Of a stretch of DNA of 64,000 bases, positions 33,969 through 42,564 are shown piece after piece. A program made the translations under genes and the position numbers. The notes beneath the pieces are model-generated. The model ran no database searches. It was not told the DNA's origin and saw only the letters and a list, made by a program, of their open reading frames with translations. Origin of the DNA: Bacteroides sp. (lineage in GTDB: Bacteria > Bacteroidota > Bacteroidia > Bacteroidales > Muribaculaceae); the NCBI GenBank assembly GCA_023663525.1, contig JAMPHF010000001.1, positions 246,109 through 310,108 of the forward strand, in the 5' to 3' direction. Within the stretch, counting starts at the first letter, position 1. Each line of letters starts with the position of its first letter.

Positions 33969-35432
33969 TTAGAAAATTTGAATGTTGTCGAAGTCTATAT
34001 CGTCATCATCTTCGTAGAGGTCATTTATTGCATAGCCGAGAATATCGACAAACTCGTCATGTGCAGCCGCCGGGAACGAGCAAACTTGATTCAGGAAGTC
34101 CTCGACCCATACGCCATCCACGAGATACACACGTCCGCACTCGACACGAGGAGATACTACCCGGAATCTGACTTCTTTGTCATCTACCGGCTGTGGCGTT
34201 TCTTTTACATTGAGGGTTGTCGTGTCTTTGAGCATTTGCACAACTGAGATTCCGTTTGCTTTTGGCTCTATGTGCAACACGCTTTCATCGTTGCCGTCAT
34301 GTGCATAGATATATTCGGGCAGGAATCTCAATAGATCTGGCATTTCTTTCCATACGCTTTGAGCGTGGAGTATGTAGATGTTATTCTTTATGCGACACGC
34401 CGCAAGTATGCCTGATGGGTCATTGTCAGAGCCTGTTTTCTTCTTGTTGTAGGCTGTATCGAGATAGAAGTGTACCGGCTCTTTGAATCGCAGTGCCTTG
34501 AAGTCGGCAAACGATATACGCTGAAACCAATCACGCTTGACGATATTGCCGCCCTCGATAGTCGGGCGTTGCTGATACAATGCCGAAAAGTCTCGCGGTG
34601 AGCGTTGCTTCTGTTTGAGCAACTTTGCGAGAGAGTGACGTTGTGGCCAAAGAGCCTCGCCAACGTGTCGCTGTGATAGTCCGTTGTCATTCTCGGCTTC
34701 ACAAATTGCCGGAATCACAAGCACAGTCCAATCGTCCGGCTCTGTTTTCAAGATGCGTCCTGCGAGGTCATCTTCATGCCATCTCGTCATTATGAATAGT
34801 TGTCGCGATTCATTATGCAGTCGTGTGGTGAGGACTGTATTGTACCAATTCCATACACGCTCACGGTAGACAGGCGAGAGAGCTTCCACTGCATCTTTCA
34901 CCGGGTCATCTATAATCGCAATGTCAACCGGCGTTCCTGTAAGACCTTTGCCGACACCAACAGCCTTGTAAAAGCCACGATGATTGATTATGTCGAAGTA
35001 ATCTTCGTTACGCTTGTAGCCACGGATATATTTGTTGCCGGACATTCCGTTGAGTTGGGTGTCGGGGAATATAGACTGATATTCCTCACTCTCGATTGTG
35101 CGCTGGATGTTGAGCGAGAATCCGTCAGCGAGGTCGCTTGAATATGAACTGCCGACAATCTTCATGTCGGGATTCTTGCCAAGTACCCATGCAGGGAAAT
35201 TTCGTGAAATGATTTCACTTTTTCCGTGTTGCGGTGGAACGAATACCATCAGATTTTTAATCTTCCCCTCATAGAGCTTCTGACAGTAGTCAGCAATGAG
35301 AATATGAAACCACTCTGCCTGATATTTCGGATTGGCATATCCGAGAAAAGATGCGAAGCGGTCGGGCGCATCTCGCTTTAGCATGATACGCCTCAACTTC
35401 ACCAATCTTTGTTTCTCCGATATTGTCATCAT
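33969..35432 (-). CDS. terL: Terminase large subunit
   Basis: This 487-residue protein is the packaging motor ATPase and headful/site nuclease. It has a Walker A variant VPPQHGKSE (~residue 66), Walker B VDIAIIDDP (~164), the coupling segment FIMTRWHEDDL and the RNase H-like nuclease: FYLDTAYNKKKTGSDNDPSG (~335), and HDEFVDILGYA (~465). The terminal residues are acidic. It follows the small terminase with a 3-base gap. Confidence 0.95.
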   Translation of the reverse strand: MMTISEKQRLVKLRRIMLKRDAPDRFASFLGYANPKYQAEWFHILIADYCQKLYEGKIKNLMVFVPPQHGKSEIISRNFPAWVLGKNPDMKIVGSSYSSDLADGFSLNIQRTIESEEYQSIFPDTQLNGMSGNKYIRGYKRNEDYFDIINHRGFYKAVGVGKGLTGTPVDIAIIDDPVKDAVEALSPVYRERVWNWYNTVLTTRLHNESRQLFIMTRWHEDDLAGRILKTEPDDWTVLVIPAICEAENDNGLSQRHVGEALWPQRHSLAKLLKQKQRSPRDFSALYQQRPTIEGGNIVKRDWFQRISFADFKALRFKEPVHFYLDTAYNKKKTGSDNDPSGILAACRIKNNIYILHAQSVWKEMPDLLRFLPEYIYAHDGNDESVLHIEPKANGISVVQMLKDTTTLNVKETPQPVDDKEVRFRVVSPRVECGRVYLVDGVWVEDFLNQVCSFPAAAHDEFVDILGYAINDLYEDDDDIDFDNIQIF

Positions 35433-35435
35433 CCG

Positions 35436-35960
35436 TCACTTCTGCAACTTTTCAAGCCTTTCGATTTCTGCTGTCAACTGTTCGTCTGTCATAGATTCGT
35501 CTGCATCGCTCGTTTTTTTGACCGTTATGTCGTTACGTTGCCGGTTCTGATAGTGTTCCGGGTCGAGATTGCATAACAGAAAGATTGCGGCCGCCACATC
35601 AGGCTTGATGTAGATTTTCGTTTTCTTCTTTGTCATCCGATGGATGATTGGCTGTGATGGATTCGCCGGATTCTGACGGTATTCTGTATGTTCTTCGGTT
35701 GTCTCATGCTCGTAGCCTTTGGCTGCGTCAGCAAGAGAACGCACGAGTTCACGGCATAGATGCTCCTTGAAATAGAGCTTTGCACGGTTGAGAGCTTCGA
35801 TGTACTCCGGCTTGTGTTTGAGCCATAATTGGTGCGTCTTGTGATGAATCCCCATCGCGGTGCAGTAATCTTTCAGCTTTGCACCGCCGTGTTCCATCAG
35901 TCCATGCTCCATGACCCAATCCTCACATTCCTTGACTTTAGATTGAGAGTATTTTGACAT
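35436..35960 (-). CDS. terS: Terminase small subunit
   Basis: This 174-residue protein has an N-terminal helix-turn-helix-like region (VMEHGLMEHGGAKLKDYCTAMGI), a RAKLYFKEHLCRELVRSL helix and a C-terminal coiled coil (ESMTDEQLTAEIERLEKLQK). It lies immediately before terL. It recognises the packaging site in phage DNA. Confidence 0.85.
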   Translation of the reverse strand: MSKYSQSKVKECEDWVMEHGLMEHGGAKLKDYCTAMGIHHKTHQLWLKHKPEYIEALNRAKLYFKEHLCRELVRSLADAAKGYEHETTEEHTEYRQNPANPSQPIIHRMTKKKTKIYIKPDVAAAIFLLCNLDPEHYQNRQRNDITVKKTSDADESMTDEQLTAEIERLEKLQK

Positions 35961-35966
35961 GATGTT

Positions 35967-36842
35967 TTATTGCTTTTTCTTGTACTTCTCGTTGAGTATC
36001 TTCGGGGCTGTGCGAGTCCAATTCACTCTGTGGCGAAGTCGCTTCTGATTCACATATTCGTTGCCCATCGTCTTGACTTTTACAGATGATGGCATATACA
36101 TGACCGTGAAAAACGATTTGAGATATGTTCCTGAATCGAGATACACGTCAGTCATACCACCGGCATTTGATTGTGTCTGCTTCTGCAATAGGCATATCTG
36201 CTGAATCTGTAAAAAGAGGTCGCCGGTTGAAGTGTTGCGTGTGTATGTGTTCACGTCCTCATTGATACGTCCGAGAAAAGTGAACTGCCGTTCTGTGTCG
36301 CAGATGAAAGAGTTCATCGCCTTACGCTTCGTGCGTAGAGTACGCCCCTCGCCACCTTGACCGCCACCGAGATAGTCACCACCCTGCGCCATTGCGATTG
36401 ATTTAGCCGGAATCTTCTTGAAGTAGTCGAGCATGATGTCGAACACCGCATCGAGATTGCGGATTGTCTTGTCTTTCGTTATATAGCGCAGCCGGTTGTC
36501 GAATCTCCATTCAAAGACAGTATAATCGTCATCAAGCTCTATGAAATAGCGATAACCCAATTTCCTTGCAATATCGAAACAGGCGTTTCGGGCATAGACT
36601 ATCGTCCTGCGGTCGCCCGGAACGCCCTCGTCAAATGTTTCTGCGACTGCCGCTTTGTCGAATATCACGACATTTTCTTTGCCGAACTTGGCTATGTATG
36701 CCGGTGCGGATTCGTCTTCGTTGTCAAGAACAATCACAATACGGCCTGTATATCCTGACTTTTTCAAGCTGTCATAAGTTATAACTCTGTCAGCCCTGCC
36801 ATGAGTGAGGATAAAAGCTACAAAATCCTTATTCCTCATCAT
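35967..36842 (-). CDS. TET-associated glycosyltransferase (TAGT)-like DNA modification protein
   Basis: This 291-residue protein has a GT-A glycosyltransferase layout: VAFILTHGRADRVITYDSLK at the N-terminus, RTIVYARNACFDIARKLGYR, then FIELDDDYT (the metal-binding DxD site, ~residue 100), and AKSIAMAQGGDYLGGGQGGE. These match my memory of TAGT enzymes, which in other phages glycosylate hydroxymethylcytosine made by a phage TET enzyme. No TET-type dioxygenase is visible in this prophage. It overlaps the ParB-like gene, consistent with reported TAGT-ParB neighbourhoods. Confidence 0.78.
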   Translation of the reverse strand: MMRNKDFVAFILTHGRADRVITYDSLKKSGYTGRIVIVLDNEDESAPAYIAKFGKENVVIFDKAAVAETFDEGVPGDRRTIVYARNACFDIARKLGYRYFIELDDDYTVFEWRFDNRLRYITKDKTIRNLDAVFDIMLDYFKKIPAKSIAMAQGGDYLGGGQGGEGRTLRTKRKAMNSFICDTERQFTFLGRINEDVNTYTRNTSTGDLFLQIQQICLLQKQTQSNAGGMTDVYLDSGTYLKSFFTVMYMPSSVKVKTMGNEYVNQKRLRHRVNWTRTAPKILNEKYKKKQ

Positions 36843-37707
36843 AATCGTCAGATATGTCAGATTCAGTCAGTTCATCTTCATCCGTAATATTCCGCTCAAT
36901 GCGATATGCGTTGGCGAGGTCTTTTGTCATCGTAATATAACCGCCCTCGATTGCCTTGTCGAAGTCGATAATCACGAGCGCGGAGCGTTCCATCAAGTCC
37001 TGAATCTTCGCTGGGGCTTGTGCATAGTAGTCCGCAATCTTCTCGTAGTTGAATACAGTGTGACGGCGGGCCGCTTCACGCAAAAACTCCCTTACTTCAT
37101 CGGGTATGTCAGCTTTATCTATATCCGTAATCAGTGCATCTCGCTTTGTCGTGTCATACATCTCGCCAAATGTAGGCGTTTTGCCTGACGGCTCATAAGT
37201 GGGGGCAATGACCTTACGAGAATAGCTTTCGTTGTCATCGTTCTGTCCTTGGTTGTCTGTGTCCGCTGTATTCCAATCGTCAGGAAGCTCGACACCCCAT
37301 GCCGTCAATTGCTGTTCGCTCCAGTCCGCATCATTCTTCAATGCTTGCCAATCCCATGCGCCGAATCCGGCATTGTCAAGAATGACGTACTTCTTCAACG
37401 TATCTGAATCTGTTCCCTTGGGGAAGACAACGCACGGAACGAATCTAAAGCCAAGTTCGGACAATGCAAGATAGCGCATATTGCCACCGATGACAATGAA
37501 TTTTCTGTCATCAAGCGGATATACTTTCAGCGGATTGTATTTCAGGAACTGCGGCGTGTCGATGATTGATTGCTTTAACAACTCATATCGAGGGTCATCA
37601 ATCTTTCGTGGATTCGCCGGAAGTCCATTCATTTGCCCCTTGTTCGCCTCGATGTGATTCAATTCGAGCAACTGAATCTGAGGGAGATTGTCAAATACTT
37701 CTTCCAT
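36829..37707 (-). CDS. ParB-like nuclease-domain protein
   Basis: This 292-residue protein has a ParB/Srx-type N-terminus: LELNHIEANKGQMNG, ANPRKIDDPRYELLKQSI, then DRKFIVIGGNMRYLALSELGF with the GGNMR box. An acidic spacer follows and then a C-terminal half (KTPTFGEMYDTTKRDALI, ALVIIDFDKAIEGGYITM). Proteins of this kind are common next to phage methylases, terminases and TAGT. It may position DNA modification or aid packaging; this is inference. It is the first gene of the late operon. Confidence 0.8.
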   Translation of the reverse strand: MEEVFDNLPQIQLLELNHIEANKGQMNGLPANPRKIDDPRYELLKQSIIDTPQFLKYNPLKVYPLDDRKFIVIGGNMRYLALSELGFRFVPCVVFPKGTDSDTLKKYVILDNAGFGAWDWQALKNDADWSEQQLTAWGVELPDDWNTADTDNQGQNDDNESYSRKVIAPTYEPSGKTPTFGEMYDTTKRDALITDIDKADIPDEVREFLREAARRHTVFNYEKIADYYAQAPAKIQDLMERSALVIIDFDKAIEGGYITMTKDLANAYRIERNITDEDELTESDISDDYDEE

Positions 37708-37756
37708 GCTGTACTACTTTTTAGGGTGTGAGAAATGCGAATTGTGCGAATATGTG

Positions 37757-37764
37757 CAAAGGTA
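37757..37764 (-). promoter_or_regulatory. Candidate late promoter, -7 box TACCTTTG
   Basis: The minus strand reads TACCTTTG ~50 bases before the ParB-like gene, directly after the terminator at 37769-37795. It is the third instance of the octamer. No clear -33 element is visible. Confidence 0.5.
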
Positions 37765-37768
37765 ATAA

Positions 37769-37795
37769 AAAAGAGTGCGTGTTAGGCACTCTTTT
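37769..37795 (-). terminator. End of the early operon
   Basis: Ten-base perfect arms (37769-37778 and 37786-37795) with a 7-base loop; on the minus strand followed by a T-run (TTTTTTATT). It separates the early operon (ending with the VRR-NUC gene) from the late operon. Confidence 0.85.
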
Positions 37796-37823
37796 AGGGC
37801 AAAAATTTTTGTCTCTGTGAATT

Positions 37824-38186
37824 TTAGGCTTTTCGTACCTTAGACAAGTAATCCCTTATAAGATTCATAAACTCGTCAAATGAACGGACAATCTCGTATC
37901 TGTACCCGAACGCTTCGACCTTACGTTGGAATCTGCGTTGCGAATCCTGTTGTCTGCCTTTCGGTGTCTTGAACTCTATGCAGAGAGCGTGATGTTCAAT
38001 GTTGGGATGCAGTAGAATCATGTCAGCAACTCCGGCTGTCACACCCTCGCCTTTCATTATCCCTGCTTCAATGCTGTTTCGTGCGCCACCGTTCGGTACT
38101 GCGAAAAGCAATAGAGCGATGTCGGCATATTGAAGCCGAAACCATTTGACACAATTTCTCTGTATGTCGCTTTCAATGTGTCTCAT
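37824..38186 (-). CDS. VRR-NUC nuclease
   Basis: This 120-residue protein has the compact VRR-NUC fold signature: ESDIQRNCVKWFRLQ (first helix), AVPNGGARN, GVADMILLHP (catalytic Asp), ALCIEFKTPKGRQQDSQRRF (Glu-x-Lys and Gln). Stand-alone phage VRR-NUC enzymes cut branched or structured DNA, useful in resolving replication products before packaging. It overlaps the SSB gene by one base. Confidence 0.9.
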   Translation of the reverse strand: MRHIESDIQRNCVKWFRLQYADIALLLFAVPNGGARNSIEAGIMKGEGVTAGVADMILLHPNIEHHALCIEFKTPKGRQQDSQRRFQRKVEAFGYRYEIVRSFDEFMNLIRDYLSKVRKA

Positions 38187-38596
38187 CAGAACGGTACACC
38201 ATCATCATCCTGTTGTGACGAATATTGTGCAGTAGACTGTTGAACTTGTTGTGCTTCTTGTCTGCGGTCGAGAAGCTGCACTGTTTCGCCGATAATCTCA
38301 GTCACATATCGGGTTATTCCGTCATTGCCCTCATACGAGCGAGTTCGCATTTTGCCCTGAACATAGAGCGAAGCTCCCTTACGGACATATTTTGCAACGA
38401 TTTCAGCAGCTTTACCGAAAAGCACGATGTTGTGCCAATCAGTCTTGTCTTCGGTTGTCGTACCGTCTTGTCGGGTGAAACCTCTCTCGGTGGTGGCTAT
38501 CGAGAGCGTTGTCATTGTCTTGTTGTTCTTTGTCGTAATCGCTTTCGGGTCATCTCCAACGAAGCCGATTATAGTTGCTTGATTCACGGATGCCAT
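38186..38596 (-). CDS. ssb: Single-stranded DNA-binding protein
   Basis: This 136-residue protein has the typical OB fold (VNQATIIGFVGDDP, TTLSIATTERG, DWHNIVLFGKAAEIVAKYVRKG, LYVQGKMRTRSYE) and a Gln-rich linker ending in the acidic DDDGVPF tip that binds partner proteins in bacterial SSBs. The retained tip suggests use of host replication proteins. Confidence 0.93.
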   Translation of the reverse strand: MASVNQATIIGFVGDDPKAITTKNNKTMTTLSIATTERGFTRQDGTTTEDKTDWHNIVLFGKAAEIVAKYVRKGASLYVQGKMRTRSYEGNDGITRYVTEIIGETVQLLDRRQEAQQVQQSTAQYSSQQDDDGVPF

Positions 38597-38699
38597 TATT
38601 AACTACTTTTATTCGATTTAGTATTATATTATATCTATGTTATTGAATAATATATATTTTATTCATTATTCGTGCGCGTGTGTACGCGAAGTGGCTGGT

Positions 38700-38924
38700 T
38701 CACTTTTTTCTTCTGCCGGTCATCGTTCTTTTTATCGGAATCTGCTTACTGCAATAATCTGATACTGGGTTATAGACAGATGACATGAATGTGATGTTGG
38801 GGTCAAATTTCAGATTCTCGCCATACTTCGTGATTCTTCGGAACTCTATGTATCTCTCGCAGTCTAATGATCGGGGGCAAAGATAGCCGGAGCATAATGC
38901 GAGATTGTCTTTAGCCCTTGGCAT
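38700..38924 (-). CDS. Small cysteine-containing protein
   Basis: The 74-residue protein starts at an ATG overlapping the end of the ASCH-like gene (38911), giving M-P-R-A-K-D-N. It contains four Cys including a C-x6-C pattern (LCSGYLCPRSLDC) and a basic C-terminus (RTMTGRRKK). It may bind zinc. The 103-base stretch after it to the SSB gene is AT-rich without a gene. Confidence 0.5.
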   Translation of the reverse strand: MPRAKDNLALCSGYLCPRSLDCERYIEFRRITKYGENLKFDPNITFMSSVYNPVSDYCSKQIPIKRTMTGRRKK

Positions 38925-39387
38925 ACCTAAACCGTGTGAAGTGGATAACAACTCCGTTGAACGTGTAGTCTGACTTTCTGCGGTTCTCACCGACAAACCA
39001 GTCCTTGAAGTCATCGAGCGACAATCCGTCATTCTTTGCGAGAAGTACCGGGTCTATATCCTGTCCGCTGACTTGCGCTGTGATTTCATCTGTCTTACAG
39101 TTGTATTCGATGTGGATTTTCTCGACACGGATAGGCACGTCAGTAAAACAGATTTCTTCCTGCTTGCTACGGTATGGTTTGTCGCTCCATTGACGGATTG
39201 ACAGCCTATATTTGCCATTGCCTTTCTGCATCTTCTCCGCATTTATAGCCCAAAGGTCGTAGTTCCTGCGTATGGTATGAATCTTCGTTCCGGCAATGAG
39301 CTTGTCACCGAAGCCGGTCGGCTCTCCGCGTCTGCTGTGCGTCTGCGGAAACACTCGTGAGAGTGTGATTAGGATTTTCTTTTTCAT
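38911..39387 (-). CDS. ASCH-like domain protein
   Basis: This 158-residue protein has FPQTHSRRGEPTGFGDKLIAG, then the GTKIHTIRRNYDLW motif, followed by YRLSIRQWSDKPYRSKQEEI. The K-x-H-T-I-R-x-D pattern is typical of ASCH/YqfB-like RNA- or nucleotide-binding domains common in Bacteroidota phages. The precise function is unknown. Confidence 0.65.
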   Translation of the reverse strand: MKKKILITLSRVFPQTHSRRGEPTGFGDKLIAGTKIHTIRRNYDLWAINAEKMQKGNGKYRLSIRQWSDKPYRSKQEEICFTDVPIRVEKIHIEYNCKTDEITAQVSGQDIDPVLLAKNDGLSLDDFKDWFVGENRRKSDYTFNGVVIHFTRFRYAKG

Positions 39388-39398
39388 TGAAGTTGTGT

Positions 39399-39686
39399 TT
39401 AGTTCGGGTTAAATCGGGTTATCAGTCTGCGGACTGCGAGATAGTTTCTTGTCGCATCGTCTTTCACTCTGTCAATATCTATCTCATCGAGTCTGAATCT
39501 GAGCTTGATTTGTCTGCCGTGACGGTCGATTTGATGATGTATGCTCTGTAATTCGTCATACTCGTTTGTTATCTTCTCATATAGTTCTTTGAGATGTTCT
39601 GACATTCTCGTTATGCGTCTGTTTCGTCTGAATGTGCCATACACGAGAGCGAGGTTAATGCAAAGACATATCAATTGAATTGTCAT
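39399..39686 (-). CDS. Small membrane-anchored protein
   Basis: The N-terminal ~17 residues are hydrophobic (IQLICLCINLALVYGTF), followed by a basic patch and a long helical segment (MSEHLKELYEKITNEYDELQSIHHQI). It overlaps its upstream neighbour by 4 bases. The type suggests a membrane-tethered coiled coil of unknown role. Confidence 0.55.
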   Translation of the reverse strand: MTIQLICLCINLALVYGTFRRNRRITRMSEHLKELYEKITNEYDELQSIHHQIDRHGRQIKLRFRLDEIDIDRVKDDATRNYLAVRRLITRFNPN

Positions 39687-39913
39687 AGGCTGCGATTTTC
39701 GGGGTTTTCTCTGTCAGAATAGTCAAACATATTCGGAACACTCGGAATCGCGTCAGGCAAGCCGAGAAGCCGTTCAACACGGCTAATCTCGGCATCCACC
39801 TGCGCTTCGATTTGCTTGCTTGACTGTAAATCGGACTTGCGGTGATACTTGAAGTATTCCCGTTGCTTTGCCCTCATACGCCTCACAAGGTCGAAAAATT
39901 GACGTGAGTTCAT
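39683..39913 (-). CDS. Small helical protein
   Basis: A 76-residue basic-then-acidic protein (RQFFDLVRRMRAKQREYFKYH, IEAQVDAEISRVERLLGLPD). It overlaps both neighbours by 4 bases, which marks it as a real member of the operon. No family is assigned with confidence. Confidence 0.55.
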   Translation of the reverse strand: MNSRQFFDLVRRMRAKQREYFKYHRKSDLQSSKQIEAQVDAEISRVERLLGLPDAIPSVPNMFDYSDRENPENRSL

Positions 39914-40416
39914 TTCTCGTTTTCGTTTACTTGATTGAGTTTAGCCGGGAACACGTCAATTATCTGCGTTTCGGCTATGCTGATAATCTCAAAGTCGGCC
40001 ATTGTGCCTTTCATGCCGTCAAGGAAGTTTTCGACAGCGTTGCAGAAGTCCGATGCTTGCACCATTATGTGTGATGCGGTTTTCTTTTCCGTTCCCGACC
40101 GTTCGTCAAACGTGATGAATCCGACTTTGACATGATACCATTTGTCGCCGGAATCGTCTCTAAATATCTCGGAGATATTGCCTTTCTTGACTGCCGAGAC
40201 TGTGAACTCGCCGGATATGTACGGTGTCACTTCTTCGGTGATTCTCGCTTCCGCTTCTGTAAACGAAAGTGCGTCCACGAGATAGGGTTCTGTTACTTTC
40301 TTGACTGCGCCGTTCTCCATCATCTTGTCGAAACGGACTTTACATTCAAACCATAGTGCCATTGCTTCTTTGATTTTGAGGTTATACTTGTTGTTATCTG
40401 TTATCTCCGCTACCAC
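39910..40416 (-). CDS. DUF4494 family protein
   Basis: This 168-residue protein has the DUF4494 pattern: WFECKVRFDKMMENGAVKKV, then EPYLVDALSFTEAEARITEE, FTVSAVKKGNISEIF and KWYHVKVGFITFDE. The family is widespread in Bacteroidota phages and chromosomal islands; its function is not known. It overlaps the MazG-like gene by 23 bases; the ATG at ~40386 is an alternative start. Confidence 0.8.
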   Translation of the reverse strand: MVAEITDNNKYNLKIKEAMALWFECKVRFDKMMENGAVKKVTEPYLVDALSFTEAEARITEEVTPYISGEFTVSAVKKGNISEIFRDDSGDKWYHVKVGFITFDERSGTEKKTASHIMVQASDFCNAVENFLDGMKGTMADFEIISIAETQIIDVFPAKLNQVNENEK

Positions 40417-40720
40417 CGATCTTGCCGCGTTCCTTGCGTGATTTCAGCTTGTCGATGTTCATTTGTGCGACTTCTTCAAGAGTGAAGCCGAGGTCGTGCG
40501 AGAGAACGGCACAATACCACAGCACATCGCCGATTTCTTTTGCGATTTCACGCTTTTTCTCTGCTGTGAAGTCTTGTGCATTGTCTCTGATTACTTTCTT
40601 CACCTTGTCGGCTACTTCTCCGGCCTCACCGCACATTCCGAGTGCCGGATAGATGATTTTCTTGTCTGTTGGATAGACGGCGGTTGTGAGTGCGGCCGCC
40701 TGATACTCGTTAATATTCAT
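40394..40720 (-). CDS. MazG-like nucleotide pyrophosphohydrolase
   Basis: This 108-residue protein has the all-alpha NTP pyrophosphatase signature: ALGMCGEAGEVADKVKKVIRD (the EExxD-like metal half-site, here GEAGE) and EKKREIAKEIGDVLWYCAVL (ExxD). It would hydrolyse nucleoside triphosphates to monophosphates. In phages it may clean modified nucleotides or dampen stress signalling. Confidence 0.88.
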   Translation of the reverse strand: MNINEYQAAALTTAVYPTDKKIIYPALGMCGEAGEVADKVKKVIRDNAQDFTAEKKREIAKEIGDVLWYCAVLSHDLGFTLEEVAQMNIDKLKSRKERGKIGGSGDNR

Positions 40721-40765
40721 AATTCGTTGTATATATTATAATATCAATATATTACTGTATTGTAG

Positions 40766-41560
40766 TTATTCGTTGACTGTTCTGTTTGGAAGTTCGTTGA
40801 GTTCGATTAAAGCCATCTGAGTTGCGAATGTCTCGATGTATTGTCTTTTCAGTTTGCCGAATTTTTCCGAGACCGGCATATCTCCGACAAACTCAATGAT
40901 GATGTCTCTGAGTGCGTACATCGGTCGAGGCAATATGCGTCCGACATTCTTGTTGAGCCGTTTCGCAATGCGGTCTGCCTGTCTCTGTGTATATAGCAAT
41001 AGCGCACGAAGCGTTATGTCGCATTGGTAGACTGCAATCAGCAATATCAGATAGTCTTCATTGATGTCAGGATATTCGCTTTTCAGGTCGCATTGGATAT
41101 TCAGCACCAATTGACGCATAATATCTGCCACTCCATCCTCGAAAACCACCATATTGTCTTCTTCCGATTGTTCATGTTTTTTGTCGATGTATGGAGCGCG
41201 AATCTGCTCATATTCCCTATGCAGTTCCTTTACAGCCCGGCTCAATGGTTTTGTCTTTTCGGGTCTGAGTTGTGAGACTATTGTCAGAACTGTGTCGGCA
41301 TAATCCCATACGAGTTTTGCGATGACAAATGGAACGTAGGCGAATCTGAATAGCGTTTCACTGTCAAGTCGCTTTGATAGCTGCATCTTCTCATCATCTT
41401 CTTTCAATTCGTCTATGATAGCGAATCTCGGTGATAGACCGTACATCAATGCCGGAGTATGGATATTGTTATACATTCCCATCGGATAGAATGGCAATGA
41501 CTGACTATTCTTCTGCCTTTGCAATGCTTTTTCCAATCGCTTGTCTATTTTTGACTTCAT
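40766..41560 (-). CDS. Large unknown early protein
   Basis: This 264-residue, mainly helical protein contains MYNNIHTPALMYGLSPRFAI, YVPFVIAKLVWDYADTVLTI, LNIQCDLKSEYPDINEDYL and LRDIIIEFVGDMPVSEKFG. I do not recognise the family. It lies between the C5 methyltransferase and MazG-like genes. Confidence 0.6.
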   Translation of the reverse strand: MKSKIDKRLEKALQRQKNSQSLPFYPMGMYNNIHTPALMYGLSPRFAIIDELKEDDEKMQLSKRLDSETLFRFAYVPFVIAKLVWDYADTVLTIVSQLRPEKTKPLSRAVKELHREYEQIRAPYIDKKHEQSEEDNMVVFEDGVADIMRQLVLNIQCDLKSEYPDINEDYLILLIAVYQCDITLRALLLYTQRQADRIAKRLNKNVGRILPRPMYALRDIIIEFVGDMPVSEKFGKLKRQYIETFATQMALIELNELPNRTVNE

Positions 41561-41567
41561 TTATGTC

Positions 41568-42563
41568 TTAGTTTAGGAAACTGAAAATATGTTTGATAAC
41601 CTCGACCGTCCAACCATTGCCGAGCATTTTGTACTGCTGTGTCTCTGAGCAATTCCATTTATACCATTCGGGGATTGTCTGTAACCGCGCACATTCAGTC
41701 GGAGTTAATCGTCTGAATGTGTCGCCGATTTTCAAGATACCTTGACCGCTTCCGTCCTGTCTTGCTCTCGCGCACAAGCATCCGGCTTTACCGCTTTTGA
41801 TTGGTCTGAAACCGCCATCGACTTTGTGTGTCCGTAAAGTTCCGGCTTGTATCTGTTTACCATTGACTATCGTCATGCCGTTAGATTCTACTCCCTTGTA
41901 CGATGTAGCTAAAAGACAATTAGACTTGTCATCTAAATATTTGTAATTACTTATCATCCGTTCGGTAATCTTGCGCTTGATTACATATTTTTCATCAACG
42001 TCTGATTCAAGAATATCTCTAATGAATATTTTACGGTCTTTCGGCTGTGGGATTGCTGTTGCTATTTTCCCAAATAGGTCAATCTGTTCTGTTCTGATAT
42101 TGCTCCAATAGAGACGTAGACGGTTCTGTGCTGAAACTCTCGATGAATTGATTGACACAGGAGCGACACCAAGATATTGTGATATGATGTCCTCGTACTC
42201 TTTTCCCATTCTGACATTTTCGAGCATGAACTTGATGTCGGGATTGACCGCCCTTAATTCATTCAGGATTCGGACATACTCAAAAAACAGAGAGCTTCGA
42301 GGGTCATTGAAATTGAGTTGCTTTCCGGCAAATGAGAATCCCTGACAAGGACTGCCGCCGATTAATAAATCAATCTTCGGAAGCTCCTTTGTGCTTACAC
42401 TTTCTACACGTCCGAGTTGAATTGTGTTTGGAAAATTCAACTGCGTCTGCGCTATCGCATGGCGGTCTATTTCCGAAGCGAAGTAATGCTCGATCTGGAT
42501 TCCAAGTTCATGGAGCGCAATCTGTCCGCAACTCATACCATCGAATAGGCTCAAAACATTCAT
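41568..42563 (-). CDS. DNA (cytosine-5) methyltransferase
   Basis: A 331-residue protein with all main C5-MTase motifs: LSLFDGMSCGQIAL (I, AdoMet), GGSPCQGFSFAG (IV, catalytic PCQ), LENVRMG (VI), QNRLRLYWSNI (VIII), RRLTPTECARLQTIPEWY (IX) and YKMLGNGWTVEVI (X). The SLFDGMSCGQIAL...Y(F)ASEID form resembles DNMT3-like phage methylases. It abuts the helicase-methylase gene. It could protect the phage from restriction or be the first step of a hypermodification route together with the glycosyltransferase. Confidence 0.93.
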   Translation of the reverse strand: MNVLSLFDGMSCGQIALHELGIQIEHYFASEIDRHAIAQTQLNFPNTIQLGRVESVSTKELPKIDLLIGGSPCQGFSFAGKQLNFNDPRSSLFFEYVRILNELRAVNPDIKFMLENVRMGKEYEDIISQYLGVAPVSINSSRVSAQNRLRLYWSNIRTEQIDLFGKIATAIPQPKDRKIFIRDILESDVDEKYVIKRKITERMISNYKYLDDKSNCLLATSYKGVESNGMTIVNGKQIQAGTLRTHKVDGGFRPIKSGKAGCLCARARQDGSGQGILKIGDTFRRLTPTECARLQTIPEWYKWNCSETQQYKMLGNGWTVEVIKHIFSFLN

Positions 42564-42564
42564 C

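Noticed and set aside
40766..41560. A hidden TET/JBP dioxygenase
   Set aside because: I looked for an HxD...H pattern to complete the cytosine modification route and did not find one; the protein is mainly helical.
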